Assembly: GCA_018971455.1 (NCBI GenBank)
Contig: JAGXAV010000064.1
Coordinates: forward strand, 1 to 8,565
DNA length: 8,565 bases
Direction of reading: 5' to 3'
From: Rhodospirillales bacterium
GTDB lineage: Bacteria > Pseudomonadota > Alphaproteobacteria > Acetobacterales > Acetobacteraceae
Shown here: piece by piece, positions 1-6,186 of the stretch
Layout: every line of letters begins with the position of its first letter
Position numbering within the stretch: position 1 is the stretch's first letter
Position numbers and translations under genes: made by a program
The notes under the pieces: model-generated
Database searches by the model: none
Seen by the model: the letters and a program-made list of their open reading frames with translations, nothing else
Told to the model about the DNA's origin: nothing

Positions 1-49
1 GGATCGCCACCGAAATCGCGATCGCCAGGATCAGGCGTTTCTGGTCCAT
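1..49 (-). CDS. yidC: YidC membrane protein insertase, N-terminal fragment
   Basis: Only the first 16 codons are in the window. They read MDQKRLILAIAISVAI, which matches the N-terminal membrane anchor typical of Gram-negative YidC: a short charged start followed by a hydrophobic helix. YidC inserts and folds inner-membrane proteins, alone or with SecYEG. The ATG shares one base with the TGA stop of yidD (TGATG), so translation is probably coupled; no clear Shine-Dalgarno is visible upstream. The order rpmH-rnpA-yidD-yidC is the usual one, which supports the call despite the short fragment. The rest of the gene lies beyond the left edge. Confidence 0.88.
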   Translation of the reverse strand, partial: MDQKRLILAIAISVAI

Positions 50-327
50 CAATGAGCCGTCCGGCGTTTGGGGGTGGGGTGCGATTGGGGCGTGGGCGGC
101 GGCACGGGGTCGAAGCCGCCCTCGTTCCAGGGATTGCAGCGCAGGATGCGCGCCGCCGCGAGGCCGCTGCCGCGCAGCGCGCCATGGGCGCGCAGGGCGC
201 CGATGGCGTAATGGCTGCAACTCGGCTCGAAGCGGCAATTCGCGCCGATGACCGGGCGCAAGGTCAGCTGATACAGCCGCACGCCGCCGGCGAGTACGGC
301 GGCAACCGGCTTGAAACCCTCAGCCAT
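49..327 (-). CDS. yidD: YidD, membrane protein insertion efficiency factor
   Basis: This 92-residue protein carries the YidD family core: a short N-terminal amphipathic/hydrophobic stretch (about residues 8-28, ending LTLRPVIG), then CRFEPSCSHYA with Cys31 and Cys37, and RCNPWNEGGFDPVP with Cys64 near position 62. Family members are small inner-membrane-associated proteins that assist YidC-dependent insertion. The C-terminal tail (residues 75-92) is Pro- and basic-rich and less conserved. The ATG lies 8 nt inside the 3' end of rnpA, and the TGA overlaps the yidC start by one base, so the gene is wedged between its neighbours and is probably translated by coupling. Length is normal for the family. 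Confidence 0.95.
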   Translation of the reverse strand: MAEGFKPVAAVLAGGVRLYQLTLRPVIGANCRFEPSCSHYAIGALRAHGALRGSGLAAARILRCNPWNEGGFDPVPPPTPQSHPTPKRRTAH

Positions 328-667
328 GGCCGACCCCGGCCTTGGTCAGGGCGCGGCGCACATCGTCCATCAGGGCATCGAACGGCCGCCCGCGCGTGGC
401 GTCGCGGCCGATCAGCACGAGATCGACGCCGGCGAGCAGCTGCCCGGCGAGCACCAGCCGCGCCGCTTCCTTGAGGCGCCGGCGCGTGCGGTTGCGCACC
501 ACGGCATTGCCCACCTTGCGGGTCACGGTAAAGCCGAGCCGGGCAGGGGCCTGGTCGTCACGCGCGAGCGCCTGCAGCACCAGCCCGTGCACGGCAGCCT
601 TGCGTCCGGCCGAGGCGACGCGCAGGAACTCCGCCCGGCGCTTGAGGCGCGACACCGCCTGCGCCAT
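320..667 (-). CDS. rnpA: Ribonuclease P protein component
   Basis: RnpA is the protein subunit of RNase P; it binds the catalytic RNA and helps mature tRNA 5' ends. The 115-residue product has the typical basic N-terminus (SRLKRRAEFLRV), the central LGFTVTRKVGNAVVRNR segment, and the family signature RNRTRRRLKEAAR at about 58-70. The open frame extends upstream to 778, but I choose the ATG at 667. It is preceded by a near-perfect AGGAGG (674-679) six bases away, and homologous RnpA proteins begin just before the LKRRAEF-type motif. The longer version would run antisense-like through rpmH. The gene starts 22 nt after rpmH ends and overlaps yidD by 8 nt. Confidence 0.96.
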   Translation of the reverse strand: MAQAVSRLKRRAEFLRVASAGRKAAVHGLVLQALARDDQAPARLGFTVTRKVGNAVVRNRTRRRLKEAARLVLAGQLLAGVDLVLIGRDATRGRPFDALMDDVRRALTKAGVGHG

Positions 668-673
668 GGCCGG

Positions 674-679
674 CCTCCT
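674..679 (-). promoter_or_regulatory. Shine-Dalgarno of rnpA
   Basis: The minus strand reads AGGAGG here, with six bases to the ATG at 667. It is the strongest ribosome binding site in the window and decides the rnpA start against the longer upstream frame. It lies in the 22-nt gap after rpmH, so rnpA can be translated independently of L34. Confidence 0.85.
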
Positions 680-689
680 GCCTGACCGA

Positions 690-824
690 TCAGGCCGAGA
701 GGCGCTTGCGGCCCTTGGCGCGGCGATTGGCCAGAACCTTGCGGCCGCCGACGGTTTCCATCCGCGTGCGAAAGCCATGGCGGCGCTTGCGGACCAGCTT
801 CGACGGTTGATACGTGCGCTTCAC
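690..824 (-). CDS. rpmH: 50S ribosomal protein L34
   Basis: The 44-residue product has the complete bL34 sequence pattern: [21 protein letters not shown] at the N-terminal half, then [20 protein letters not shown]34 is a small, highly basic protein of the large ribosomal subunit. The frame is open to 884, but the conserved protein begins at a GTG (822-824), which gives exactly the usual 44 residues. A purine-rich GGAGAG sits a few bases upstream of that GTG and serves as ribosome binding site. It is the first gene of the rpmH-rnpA-yidD-yidC unit, behind a long leader and a good promoter. The GTG start is the only unusual point. Confidence 0.97.
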   Translation of the reverse strand: MKRTYQPSKLVRKRRHGFRTRMETVGGRKVLANRRAKGRKRLSA

Positions 825-859
825 GACACTCTCCGGTTTCCAAGGCTTCGGCCCGCCGC

Positions 860-873
860 GCACCACGCGGTGC
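860..873 (-). other. Small hairpin in the rpmH leader
   Basis: GCACC (860-864) can pair with GGTGC (869-873) around a 4-base loop. It lies in the presumed untranslated leader between the rpmH promoter and the GTG start. A five-pair stem in such GC-rich sequence may occur by chance, so any regulatory role is inference. Confidence 0.3.
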
Positions 874-886
874 CAACAGGCCAAGG

Positions 887-909
887 CGGGACCGATGCGG
901 CCGGTCCCG
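887..909 (-). other. Perfect 8-bp hairpin near the 5' end of the rpmH leader
   Basis: CGGGACCG (887-894) is the exact reverse complement of CGGTCCCG (902-909), with a 7-base loop. On the predicted transcript it would begin within about 10 nt of the 5' end. No U-run follows, so it does not look like an intrinsic terminator. It could stabilise the mRNA 5' end or take part in control of L34 or RNase P expression; that part is inference. Confidence 0.45.
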
Positions 910-922
910 TGACAAGGCGCGG

Positions 923-952
923 CTTATAGGGGCCGATTGGCCGCGGCGTCAA
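923..952 (-). promoter_or_regulatory. Sigma70-type promoter of rpmH-rnpA-yidD-yidC
   Basis: On the minus strand TTGACG (947-952) is followed after 18 bases by TATAAG (923-928). Each hexamer matches the housekeeping consensus at 5 of 6 positions. The expected start of transcription is near 916, which gives a leader of about 90 nt before the rpmH GTG. It is the best promoter-like sequence I see in this GC-rich window, and it lies upstream of a gene expected to be strongly expressed. Reading by eye gives no experimental proof. Confidence 0.68.
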
Positions 953-1120
953 CCGCGCCGCCGGGTCGTTTCGCGGGCGCCGGACCGCCCGAACCGGCGG
1001 GCCGCAGGACCCAGGGCCGCGCGACTCTGGGCCGGCCGGCTGCTCGCGCCGGCCGCGCGCCGCCTGGGCCGGTGGCCGGCCCGGTTGCCGTGGCGCCCGG
1101 TTCGGCTCAATTTGTCGGCC
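953..1120. other. GC-rich intergenic region between divergent rpmH and patatin genes
   Basis: Together with the leader at 825-952 this makes about 300 nt without a protein gene. The left part holds the rpmH promoter and leader hairpins. The right part (953-1120) is very GC-rich and full of short GGCC/GCCGGC palindromes. I see no convincing plus-strand promoter and no strong ribosome binding site before the ATG at 1121. Open frames crossing it lack recognisable protein features. Confidence 0.6.
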
Positions 1121-2038
1121 ATGAAAGCGAACAACGAGCTGGCTCTCGCCCTGCAAGGTGGCGGCGTGCACGGGGCCTATGCCTGGGGCGTGCTCGACCG
1201 ACTGCTCGAGGACGGGCTGGCGCCGACGCGCGTCTGCGGCGTCTCCTCCGGGGCGCTGCTGGCGGCGATGCTGGTGCAGGGGTTGGTCAAGGGCGGGGCG
1301 GCGGGCGCGCGGCGGGAGATGCGCCGGCTATGGGACCGCATCGCCCAGGCCCATGCCCTCAACCCGCTGCAGAACGGCCCGCTGGAACGCTGGCTGTGGG
1401 GCTGGGATCTCAGCAACAGCTTCCTGTGGCAGGGCATGGAGGCGGCGATGCGGCTGTTCAGCCCGGCCCAGCTCAACCCGTTCGGCCACAACCCCCTGCG
1501 CCCGGTGATATCGGACCTGCTCGACCGCGACGCCCTGCGCCACCCCTCCGCCATTACGCTCACCATCGCCGCCACCGACGTCGAGACCAGCGGCTCGCGG
1601 CAATGGGGCAATGCCGCCGTCACCGTGGACACGCTGCTCGCCTCGTGCTGCCTGCCGATGGTGTTCCAGGCGGTCGAGATCGACGGGCGGGCCTATTGGG
1701 ATGGCGGGTATTCGGGCAATCCGCCGCTGGCGCCGCTGCTGCGCCCCACCCTGCCGCGCGAGCTGGTGCTGATCCGCGCCCAGCCCGCCCATCGGCCGGG
1801 CGCGCCGCACAGCCCGGCCGAGGTGCTCAACCGGCTCAACGAGATCGCCTGCCACGGCGTGCTGGAAGCCGAGCTGGCGAACCTGCCGGCCAGCATCCGC
1901 CTGACCAGCTACGACGCCGACAGGGTGCTGGGCGACCTGCCGCTGTCGTCGAAGTTCAACGCCGACACCGCCTTCCTCACCCACCTCTTCGAGGCCGGGC
2001 GCTCCGCCGCACGGGCGCCGGCCGATGTGGCCGGCTAG
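1121..2038 (+). CDS. Patatin-like phospholipase family protein
   Basis: The predicted enzyme (305 residues) belongs to the patatin-like acyl hydrolases, which use a Ser-Asp dyad on lipid or ester substrates. The glycine-rich oxyanion motif LQGGGVHGAYAWGVLD lies at about 11-26. The nucleophile elbow GVSSG places Ser42, and the catalytic Asp194 is in WDGGYSGNPPL. No signal peptide or membrane span is evident, so a cytoplasmic or membrane-face location is inferred. I choose the ATG at 1121, close before the conserved ALALQGGG strand; a TTG at 1085 in the same frame would add 12 residues unlike the family. Its stop is 4 nt before the next ORF, which suggests co-transcription. The substrate cannot be told from the sequence. 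Confidence 0.9.
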   Translation: MKANNELALALQGGGVHGAYAWGVLDRLLEDGLAPTRVCGVSSGALLAAMLVQGLVKGGAAGARREMRRLWDRIAQAHALNPLQNGPLERWLWGWDLSNSFLWQGMEAAMRLFSPAQLNPFGHNPLRPVISDLLDRDALRHPSAITLTIAATDVETSGSRQWGNAAVTVDTLLASCCLPMVFQAVEIDGRAYWDGGYSGNPPLAPLLRPTLPRELVLIRAQPAHRPGAPHSPAEVLNRLNEIACHGVLEAELANLPASIRLTSYDADRVLGDLPLSSKFNADTAFLTHLFEAGRSAARAPADVAG

Positions 2039-2042
2039 CGCG

Positions 2043-2342
2043 ATGCCGCCCCCGGCGCCGGTTCTCCTGCTCGCCGTGCCCCTGGCGGCCGCCCTCGCCG
2101 TGGCCGTCCTGCTGGCCTGGCGGCTGCGCGCCCAGCGCGCGCGTGACGCCGCCCTGCGCGCCAGCATCGTGCGCATCAGCCACGATATCCGCGGCGCCCT
2201 CTCGCCCGCCCTGCTGATGGCCGAGCGGCTGGAGAGCCATGCCGACCCGCAGGCTTGCCGGGCCGGCGAGCTGATCGCCAAATCCGTGGAGCGTGCCGCC
2301 GAGCTGGCGCGCCAGGCCAGTGTCGAGGTCAAGCAGGGATAA
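2043..2342 (+). CDS. Small membrane-anchored protein with HisKA/DHp-like domain, no kinase domain
   Basis: The 99-residue product has one strongly hydrophobic segment (about 7-26), then the basic WRLRAQRARD, and a helical region with RISHDIRGALSPALLMAERL containing His47. This resembles the phosphoacceptor H-box of histidine kinases (SH-D/E-L/I-R...P), especially alphaproteobacterial forms. A second helix (about 73-92, AGELIAKSVERAAELAR) fits the partner helix of a DHp hairpin. No N, G1 or G2 boxes follow: the frame ends shortly after. It could be a phosphotransfer protein, a partner of another kinase, or a degenerate remnant. An in-frame ATG at 2025 would add six residues and overlap the patatin gene; neither start has a clear ribosome binding site. 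It lies 4 nt after the patatin gene and 6 nt before tam. Confidence 0.7.
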   Translation: MPPPAPVLLLAVPLAAALAVAVLLAWRLRAQRARDAALRASIVRISHDIRGALSPALLMAERLESHADPQACRAGELIAKSVERAAELARQASVEVKQG

Positions 2343-2348
2343 GCCGCC

Positions 2349-3113
2349 ATGCAATGGGACCCCTCCCAGTATCTCCGCTACGGCGACGAGCGCCTGCGCC
2401 CGGCGCTCGACCTGCTGGCCCGCATTCCGGCCGCGGCTCCGGCGCGCGTCGTCGATCTCGGCTGCGGCCCGGGCAATGTCACCGCCATCCTCAAGCGACG
2501 CTGGCCGGCGGCCGAGGTGACGGGGATCGACGGCTCGGCGGCGATGCTGGCCCGCGCCGGCGAGGCCGCCCCGGAATGCCGCTTCGCCCAGGCCGACATC
2601 GCGGCCTGGGCGGCGGAGGCGCCCGCCGATGTCATCTATTCCAACGCCGCCCTGCACTGGCTCGGCGGGCACGCGGCCCTGTTCCCCCGCCTGCTCGGGC
2701 AGCTCGCGCCGGGCGGCACGCTGGCCGTGCAGATGCCCTTCATGCATGCCGCCCCGCTGCGCGCCCTCCAGCACGAGGTCGCGGCCCGCGGCCCCTGGGC
2801 CAGCCTGCTCGCCGAGGTGGACAGCGCGCCGCCGATCCTTGAGCCAGGCGCCTACTGGGACCTGCTACGCCCGCGCTGCGCCACTCTCGACATGTGGGAG
2901 ACCACCTACATGCACGCGCTGGCCGGCGAGAACGCGGTGGTGCAATGGGCCACCGGCACCAGCCTCAAACCCTTCCTCGATCGCCTGCCGCCCGATCTGC
3001 GCGCCGCCTACCTCGAGGCCTACGCGCAGGCGGTGGCGCCGATCTACCCGCACCGCGCCGATGGCAGCACGCTGCTGCCCTTCCGCCGGCTGTTCATGGT
3101 GGCCTCACTTTAG
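2349..3113 (+). CDS. tam: Trans-aconitate 2-methyltransferase
   Basis: The 254-residue protein is a class I SAM-dependent methyltransferase that closely resembles Tam along its whole length. Visible features are the N-terminal WDPSQYLRYGDERLRPALDLL, SAM-binding motif I VVDLGCGPGN (about 34-43), the acidic ribose-binding Asp61 in VTGIDGS, QADI at 81-84, NAALHW at 99-104, and LAVQMP near 125-130. The distal MWETTYMHAL and LFMVASL regions also fit the family, and the length is close to E. coli Tam (252). Tam methylates trans-aconitate, a spontaneous by-product that inhibits aconitase, so it acts as a metabolite-repair enzyme. AGGGA at the end of the previous gene is a plausible ribosome binding site. 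Substrate assignment rests on family resemblance. Confidence 0.87.
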   Translation: MQWDPSQYLRYGDERLRPALDLLARIPAAAPARVVDLGCGPGNVTAILKRRWPAAEVTGIDGSAAMLARAGEAAPECRFAQADIAAWAAEAPADVIYSNAALHWLGGHAALFPRLLGQLAPGGTLAVQMPFMHAAPLRALQHEVAARGPWASLLAEVDSAPPILEPGAYWDLLRPRCATLDMWETTYMHALAGENAVVQWATGTSLKPFLDRLPPDLRAAYLEAYAQAVAPIYPHRADGSTLLPFRRLFMVASL

Positions 3114-3114
3114 G

Positions 3115-3147
3115 GCGGGATGATCGCCGGCCGGCGCGCCATCCCGC
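3115..3147. terminator. Large hairpin between convergent tam and rodA
   Basis: GCGGGATG (3115-3122) is exactly complementary to CATCCCGC (3140-3147). The 17-base interior contains the perfect palindrome CGCCGGCCGGCG (3125-3136), which can form a nested stem. It lies in the 53-nt gap between the tam stop and the rodA stop, where a bidirectional terminator is expected. There is no T-run on either side, so it is not a textbook intrinsic terminator; it may work with Rho or act as a 3' end stabiliser. Confidence 0.55.
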
Positions 3148-3166
3148 GCGCACGCCACGCCCGGCC

Positions 3167-4318
3167 TCACCCCTCGTCGCGGTCGCCGGCGAACTCGACG
3201 TCGCGATGGACGTGAACCGACATCAGCACGCCGAATCCCATCATCACCATCACCATCGCCGACCCGCCATAGGAGACCAGCGGCAGCGGCACGCCGCCGA
3301 CCGGGATCACCCCCATCACCATGGCGATGTTGACGAAGACGTACATGAAGAAATTGGCGCTGATGCCGAGCGCCACCAGCCGGCCGTACTGATGGCGGCA
3401 GCGCAACCCGATCAGCATGCCGCCGGTGATGATCAGCGCGAGCAGACCGAGCACGGCCAGGCTGCCGACCAGCCCGAACTCCTCGGCCAGCATGGTAAAG
3501 ATGAAGTCGGTCTGCTTCTCGGGCAGGAAGTTCAGGTGTCCCTGCGTGCCGTGCAGATAGCCCTGGCCCCACAGCCCGCCGGAGCCGAGCGCGATCTTGG
3601 ACTGGATGATGTTGTAGCCGGCGCCCAGCGGATCGCTCTCGGGATTGAAGAAGGTGGTGATGCGGGCGCGCTGATAATCGTGCAGGTGGTGATAGGCGAT
3701 GGGCGCGGCCAGCGCGACCAGGGCGACCAAGAGGGCGAGCTTCCACCACCGCATCCCGGCGCCGAGAAACACCGCGAGCCCGACCGTTCCGGTGATCACC
3801 GCGGTGCCGAGATTGGGTTCCTTGAGGATCAGCGCCACCGGCAGCAGCACCGCCAGCGCCGGCGGTATGAGGAACAGCACGTTGCCCATGCGCTCCCACG
3901 ACGCCTTGTGGAACCAGGCGGCGAGCGCCAGCACGAGCGCCAGCTTCATGAACTCGCTCGGCTGCCACTGCATCCCCGCGATATTGATCCAGCGCTCGGC
4001 GCCCTTGCCGACATGGCCCATGCGCAGCACCAGCGCGAGCAGCACCACGCCCGCGCCATAGGCGAGCCAGGAAAAGCGCGCGATGACGCGGATATCGATC
4101 AGCGCGATCCCCAGCATCACCGCCAGACCGAGGGCGAAGCGCATCATCTGCCGCCCGGCATAGGGCTGCACCGAACCACCGGCCGCCGAGTAGAGCGCGA
4201 GGTATCCCACGCCGGCCAGCGCGCACAGCAGCAGCACGTAGATCCAGCTGATCTGCCAGAGCTTGGCGGCGAATTCGAAGCGCGTCTCGCGGATCAGCCG
4301 CCGCTCGAGCAGGCTCAT
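3167..4318 (-). CDS. rodA: Rod shape-determining protein RodA (SEDS peptidoglycan glycosyltransferase)
   Basis: The 383-residue polytopic protein (about 10 membrane segments) is a SEDS-family polymerase that joins lipid II into glycan strands during lateral wall growth, working with PBP2. Signatures include RWINIAGMQWQPSEFMKLALVL (about 109-130), the extracellular HLNFLPEKQTDFIFTMLAEEFGLVG region with Asp271 at the expected catalytic position, and the C-terminal GGVPLPLVSYGGSA (341-354). The family motif usually written QPDLGT reads EPNLGT here (Asn169). The ATG overlaps the mrdA stop in an ATGA of four bases, so translation is coupled to PBP2. FtsW is the main alternative, but the pairing with mrdA and the mre genes argues for RodA. 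It is the last gene of its cluster. Confidence 0.96.
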   Translation of the reverse strand: MSLLERRLIRETRFEFAAKLWQISWIYVLLLCALAGVGYLALYSAAGGSVQPYAGRQMMRFALGLAVMLGIALIDIRVIARFSWLAYGAGVVLLALVLRMGHVGKGAERWINIAGMQWQPSEFMKLALVLALAAWFHKASWERMGNVLFLIPPALAVLLPVALILKEPNLGTAVITGTVGLAVFLGAGMRWWKLALLVALVALAAPIAYHHLHDYQRARITTFFNPESDPLGAGYNIIQSKIALGSGGLWGQGYLHGTQGHLNFLPEKQTDFIFTMLAEEFGLVGSLAVLGLLALIITGGMLIGLRCRHQYGRLVALGISANFFMYVFVNIAMVMGVIPVGGVPLPLVSYGGSAMVMVMMGFGVLMSVHVHRDVEFAGDRDEG

Positions 4319-6171
4319 GTCCGGCTCGCCATCTGCTGGGGGGCGGCGCGGTGCGCCAGCGGATCGCGCGTCAGCAGGTCGGTCATGATGTCACGCGCAA
4401 TCGGGGCGGCGGTGTCCGCGCCGGCATTGCCGTGCTCGACCACCAGCGACAGGGCGTAACGCGGCGCGTCGAATGGCGCGTAGGCGACGAACAGCGCGTG
4501 CGGACGCAGCTCCCACGGCATCTTGTCGGATTTGTAGCCGTTGTCGCGCTGCGCCCGGCTGACGTTGCGCACCTGCACGGACCCCGTCTTGCCGGCCATC
4601 TGCACGCCGGGCAGGGCGAGTTTGGCCAGCGGAGCCGTGCCGTGCGGATCGTTGACCACGGCCCACATGCCCTGTCGCACGGCCTGCATGCTGCGCTCGG
4701 GCAGGCCCATATCCGGCCAGTCCTCCGCCTTGCCGCCGGGTTGCACCACGCCGCCGATCGCCCGCGTCAGGTGCGGCGTGATGGCGCGCCCGGTGGCCAC
4801 GCGCGCCACCATGGCGGCCAGCGACAGCGGCGTGATCTGCGTGTAGCCCTGGCCGATGCCGGCGACGATGGTGTCGCCGATGTTCCACGCCTTGCCCTGC
4901 GCCTCGCGCCAGGCGCGCGTCGGCACCAGCCCGTCGCGCACGCCGACCATGTCGATATCGAGCTTGGTGCCCAGTCCGAAGCGGTGCGCCATGGCCGCGA
5001 TGGCGTCGATGCCGGTGCGCCGCGCCACCTCGTAGAAGAACACGTCGCAGCTGTTCTGCAGGCCGCCATGCAGGTCGAGCATGCCGTGCCCGCCGGCCTT
5101 CCAGCAATGGTAGCGCCGGTTGCCGAAATCGAGATAGCCGGGGCAGTTGATGCGGTCGGTCTCGGTGATGGCATGGGCCTGCAACCCGGCCAGGGCGACC
5201 ACCATCTTGAAGGTCGAACCCGGCGAATAGAGCCCGGCGATCGCCTTGTTGATCAACGGCGCGCGCTTGTCGCTCACCCATTGCAGCCACTGCGCCTGGG
5301 AAATGCCCGAGTTGAACAGCGACGGGTCGAAGGACGGGTTGGTGGCCATGGCCAGCACCTCGCCGGTCTGCACGTCGAGCACCACGGAGCTGGCGCTCTC
5401 CTGCCCGAGATGGCCCATCACCTGGCGCTGCGTCTCGGCATCCAGCGTCAGCGTGATCTCCTCGCCGGGCGTGCCTTCCTGGCGGTCCAGCTCGCGGATC
5501 ACCCGGCCGACGGCGTTGACCTCGAGCTGCACGGCGCCGGCGCGCCCGCGCAGCTCGACCTCGCGGAACCGCTCCACCCCGGCGCGGCCGACGCGCATGC
5601 CGGGCAGGGCCAGGATGGCGTCGTCGGCGATATCCTTCTGGTTGGGTGGCGCGACGTAGCCCACCACATGGGCCAACAGCTCGCCGAACGGATATTCCCG
5701 CGAGGTGCCGACATCGACCATGATGCCCGGCAGGTCGGGCGCATTGACCTCGATGCGCGCCATCTCGTCCCAGTCGAGGAATTCCTTGATGGTCACCGGG
5801 ATGAAGCGGCGATGCTGGCGCACCTCGCGCAGGATGCGCGCGCGGTCGTGCTCGGACAGGCTCACCAGGGCGGCGAAGCGGTCCAGGGTCGCGGTGATGT
5901 CGCCGGTCTGCTCGGCGACCAGCAGGGCGCGCCAGTTCTGCCGGTTGCCCGCCACCACCGTGGCGAACCGGTCGAGCAGCCGGCCGCGCGGGGGGGCGAT
6001 CAGCCGCGCGCTGACGCTGTTGTTGCGCGCCAGCGTGGCATAGCGCGCGCCGTCGATCACCTGCACCTGGTAGAGCTTGCTGGCGAGGAAACCGAGTGCC
6101 GCCAGCTGAGTGCCGCCGATCAGCAGCGCGCGGCGGGTGAACACGCCGGAGCGCTTGCTCTCGCGCCTCAT
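4315..6171 (-). CDS. mrdA: Penicillin-binding protein 2, elongasome transpeptidase
   Basis: This 618-residue class B PBP cross-links peptidoglycan for cell elongation with RodA. A short cytoplasmic basic N-terminus precedes one membrane anchor (about 15-32). The dimerisation/pedestal domain contains the conserved IAPPRGRLLDR (58-68) and SREYPFGELLAHVVGYV (157-173). The transpeptidase domain has SPGSTFK with catalytic Ser319 and Lys322, the second motif SCD (374-376), where PBP2 proteins commonly have Asp rather than Asn, and KTGS (528-531). Length fits the family (about 600-650). It begins 15 nt after mreD and shares 4 nt with rodA. A run of seven C on the coding strand lies in the APPRG codons. 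Confidence 0.97.
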   Translation of the reverse strand: MRRESKRSGVFTRRALLIGGTQLAALGFLASKLYQVQVIDGARYATLARNNSVSARLIAPPRGRLLDRFATVVAGNRQNWRALLVAEQTGDITATLDRFAALVSLSEHDRARILREVRQHRRFIPVTIKEFLDWDEMARIEVNAPDLPGIMVDVGTSREYPFGELLAHVVGYVAPPNQKDIADDAILALPGMRVGRAGVERFREVELRGRAGAVQLEVNAVGRVIRELDRQEGTPGEEITLTLDAETQRQVMGHLGQESASSVVLDVQTGEVLAMATNPSFDPSLFNSGISQAQWLQWVSDKRAPLINKAIAGLYSPGSTFKMVVALAGLQAHAITETDRINCPGYLDFGNRRYHCWKAGGHGMLDLHGGLQNSCDVFFYEVARRTGIDAIAAMAHRFGLGTKLDIDMVGVRDGLVPTRAWREAQGKAWNIGDTIVAGIGQGYTQITPLSLAAMVARVATGRAITPHLTRAIGGVVQPGGKAEDWPDMGLPERSMQAVRQGMWAVVNDPHGTAPLAKLALPGVQMAGKTGSVQVRNVSRAQRDNGYKSDKMPWELRPHALFVAYAPFDAPRYALSLVVEHGNAGADTAAPIARDIMTDLLTRDPLAHRAAPQQMASRT

Positions 6172-6186
6172 GTCACGCGGCCCGCA

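Noticed and set aside
668..778. N-terminal extension of rnpA up to 778
   Set aside because: It overlaps rpmH in another frame, has no family resemblance, and the ATG at 667 has an ideal AGGAGG at six bases.
1085..1113. Possible plus-strand promoter TTGCCG with CAATTT before the patatin gene
   Set aside because: The -10 match is poor and would overlap the start region; GC-rich sequence yields such weak hits easily.
937..2217. A 426-codon plus-strand frame over the patatin gene, and a 340-codon minus-strand frame at 1328-2350
   Set aside because: Both are Ala/Arg/Gly-rich shadows without motifs, while the patatin frame carries a complete catalytic set.
3240..3259. CAT/CAC repeat resembling a short tandem array
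   Set aside because: It is explained by Met/Val codons in the last RodA membrane helix; there is no spacing pattern of a CRISPR or iteron array.
2894..4459. A 521-codon plus-strand open frame with a six-histidine run, across the end of tam and all of rodA
   Set aside because: It is the antisense shadow of rodA. The histidine run comes from the ATG/GTG codons of the RodA MVMVMM helix, not from a metal-binding protein.
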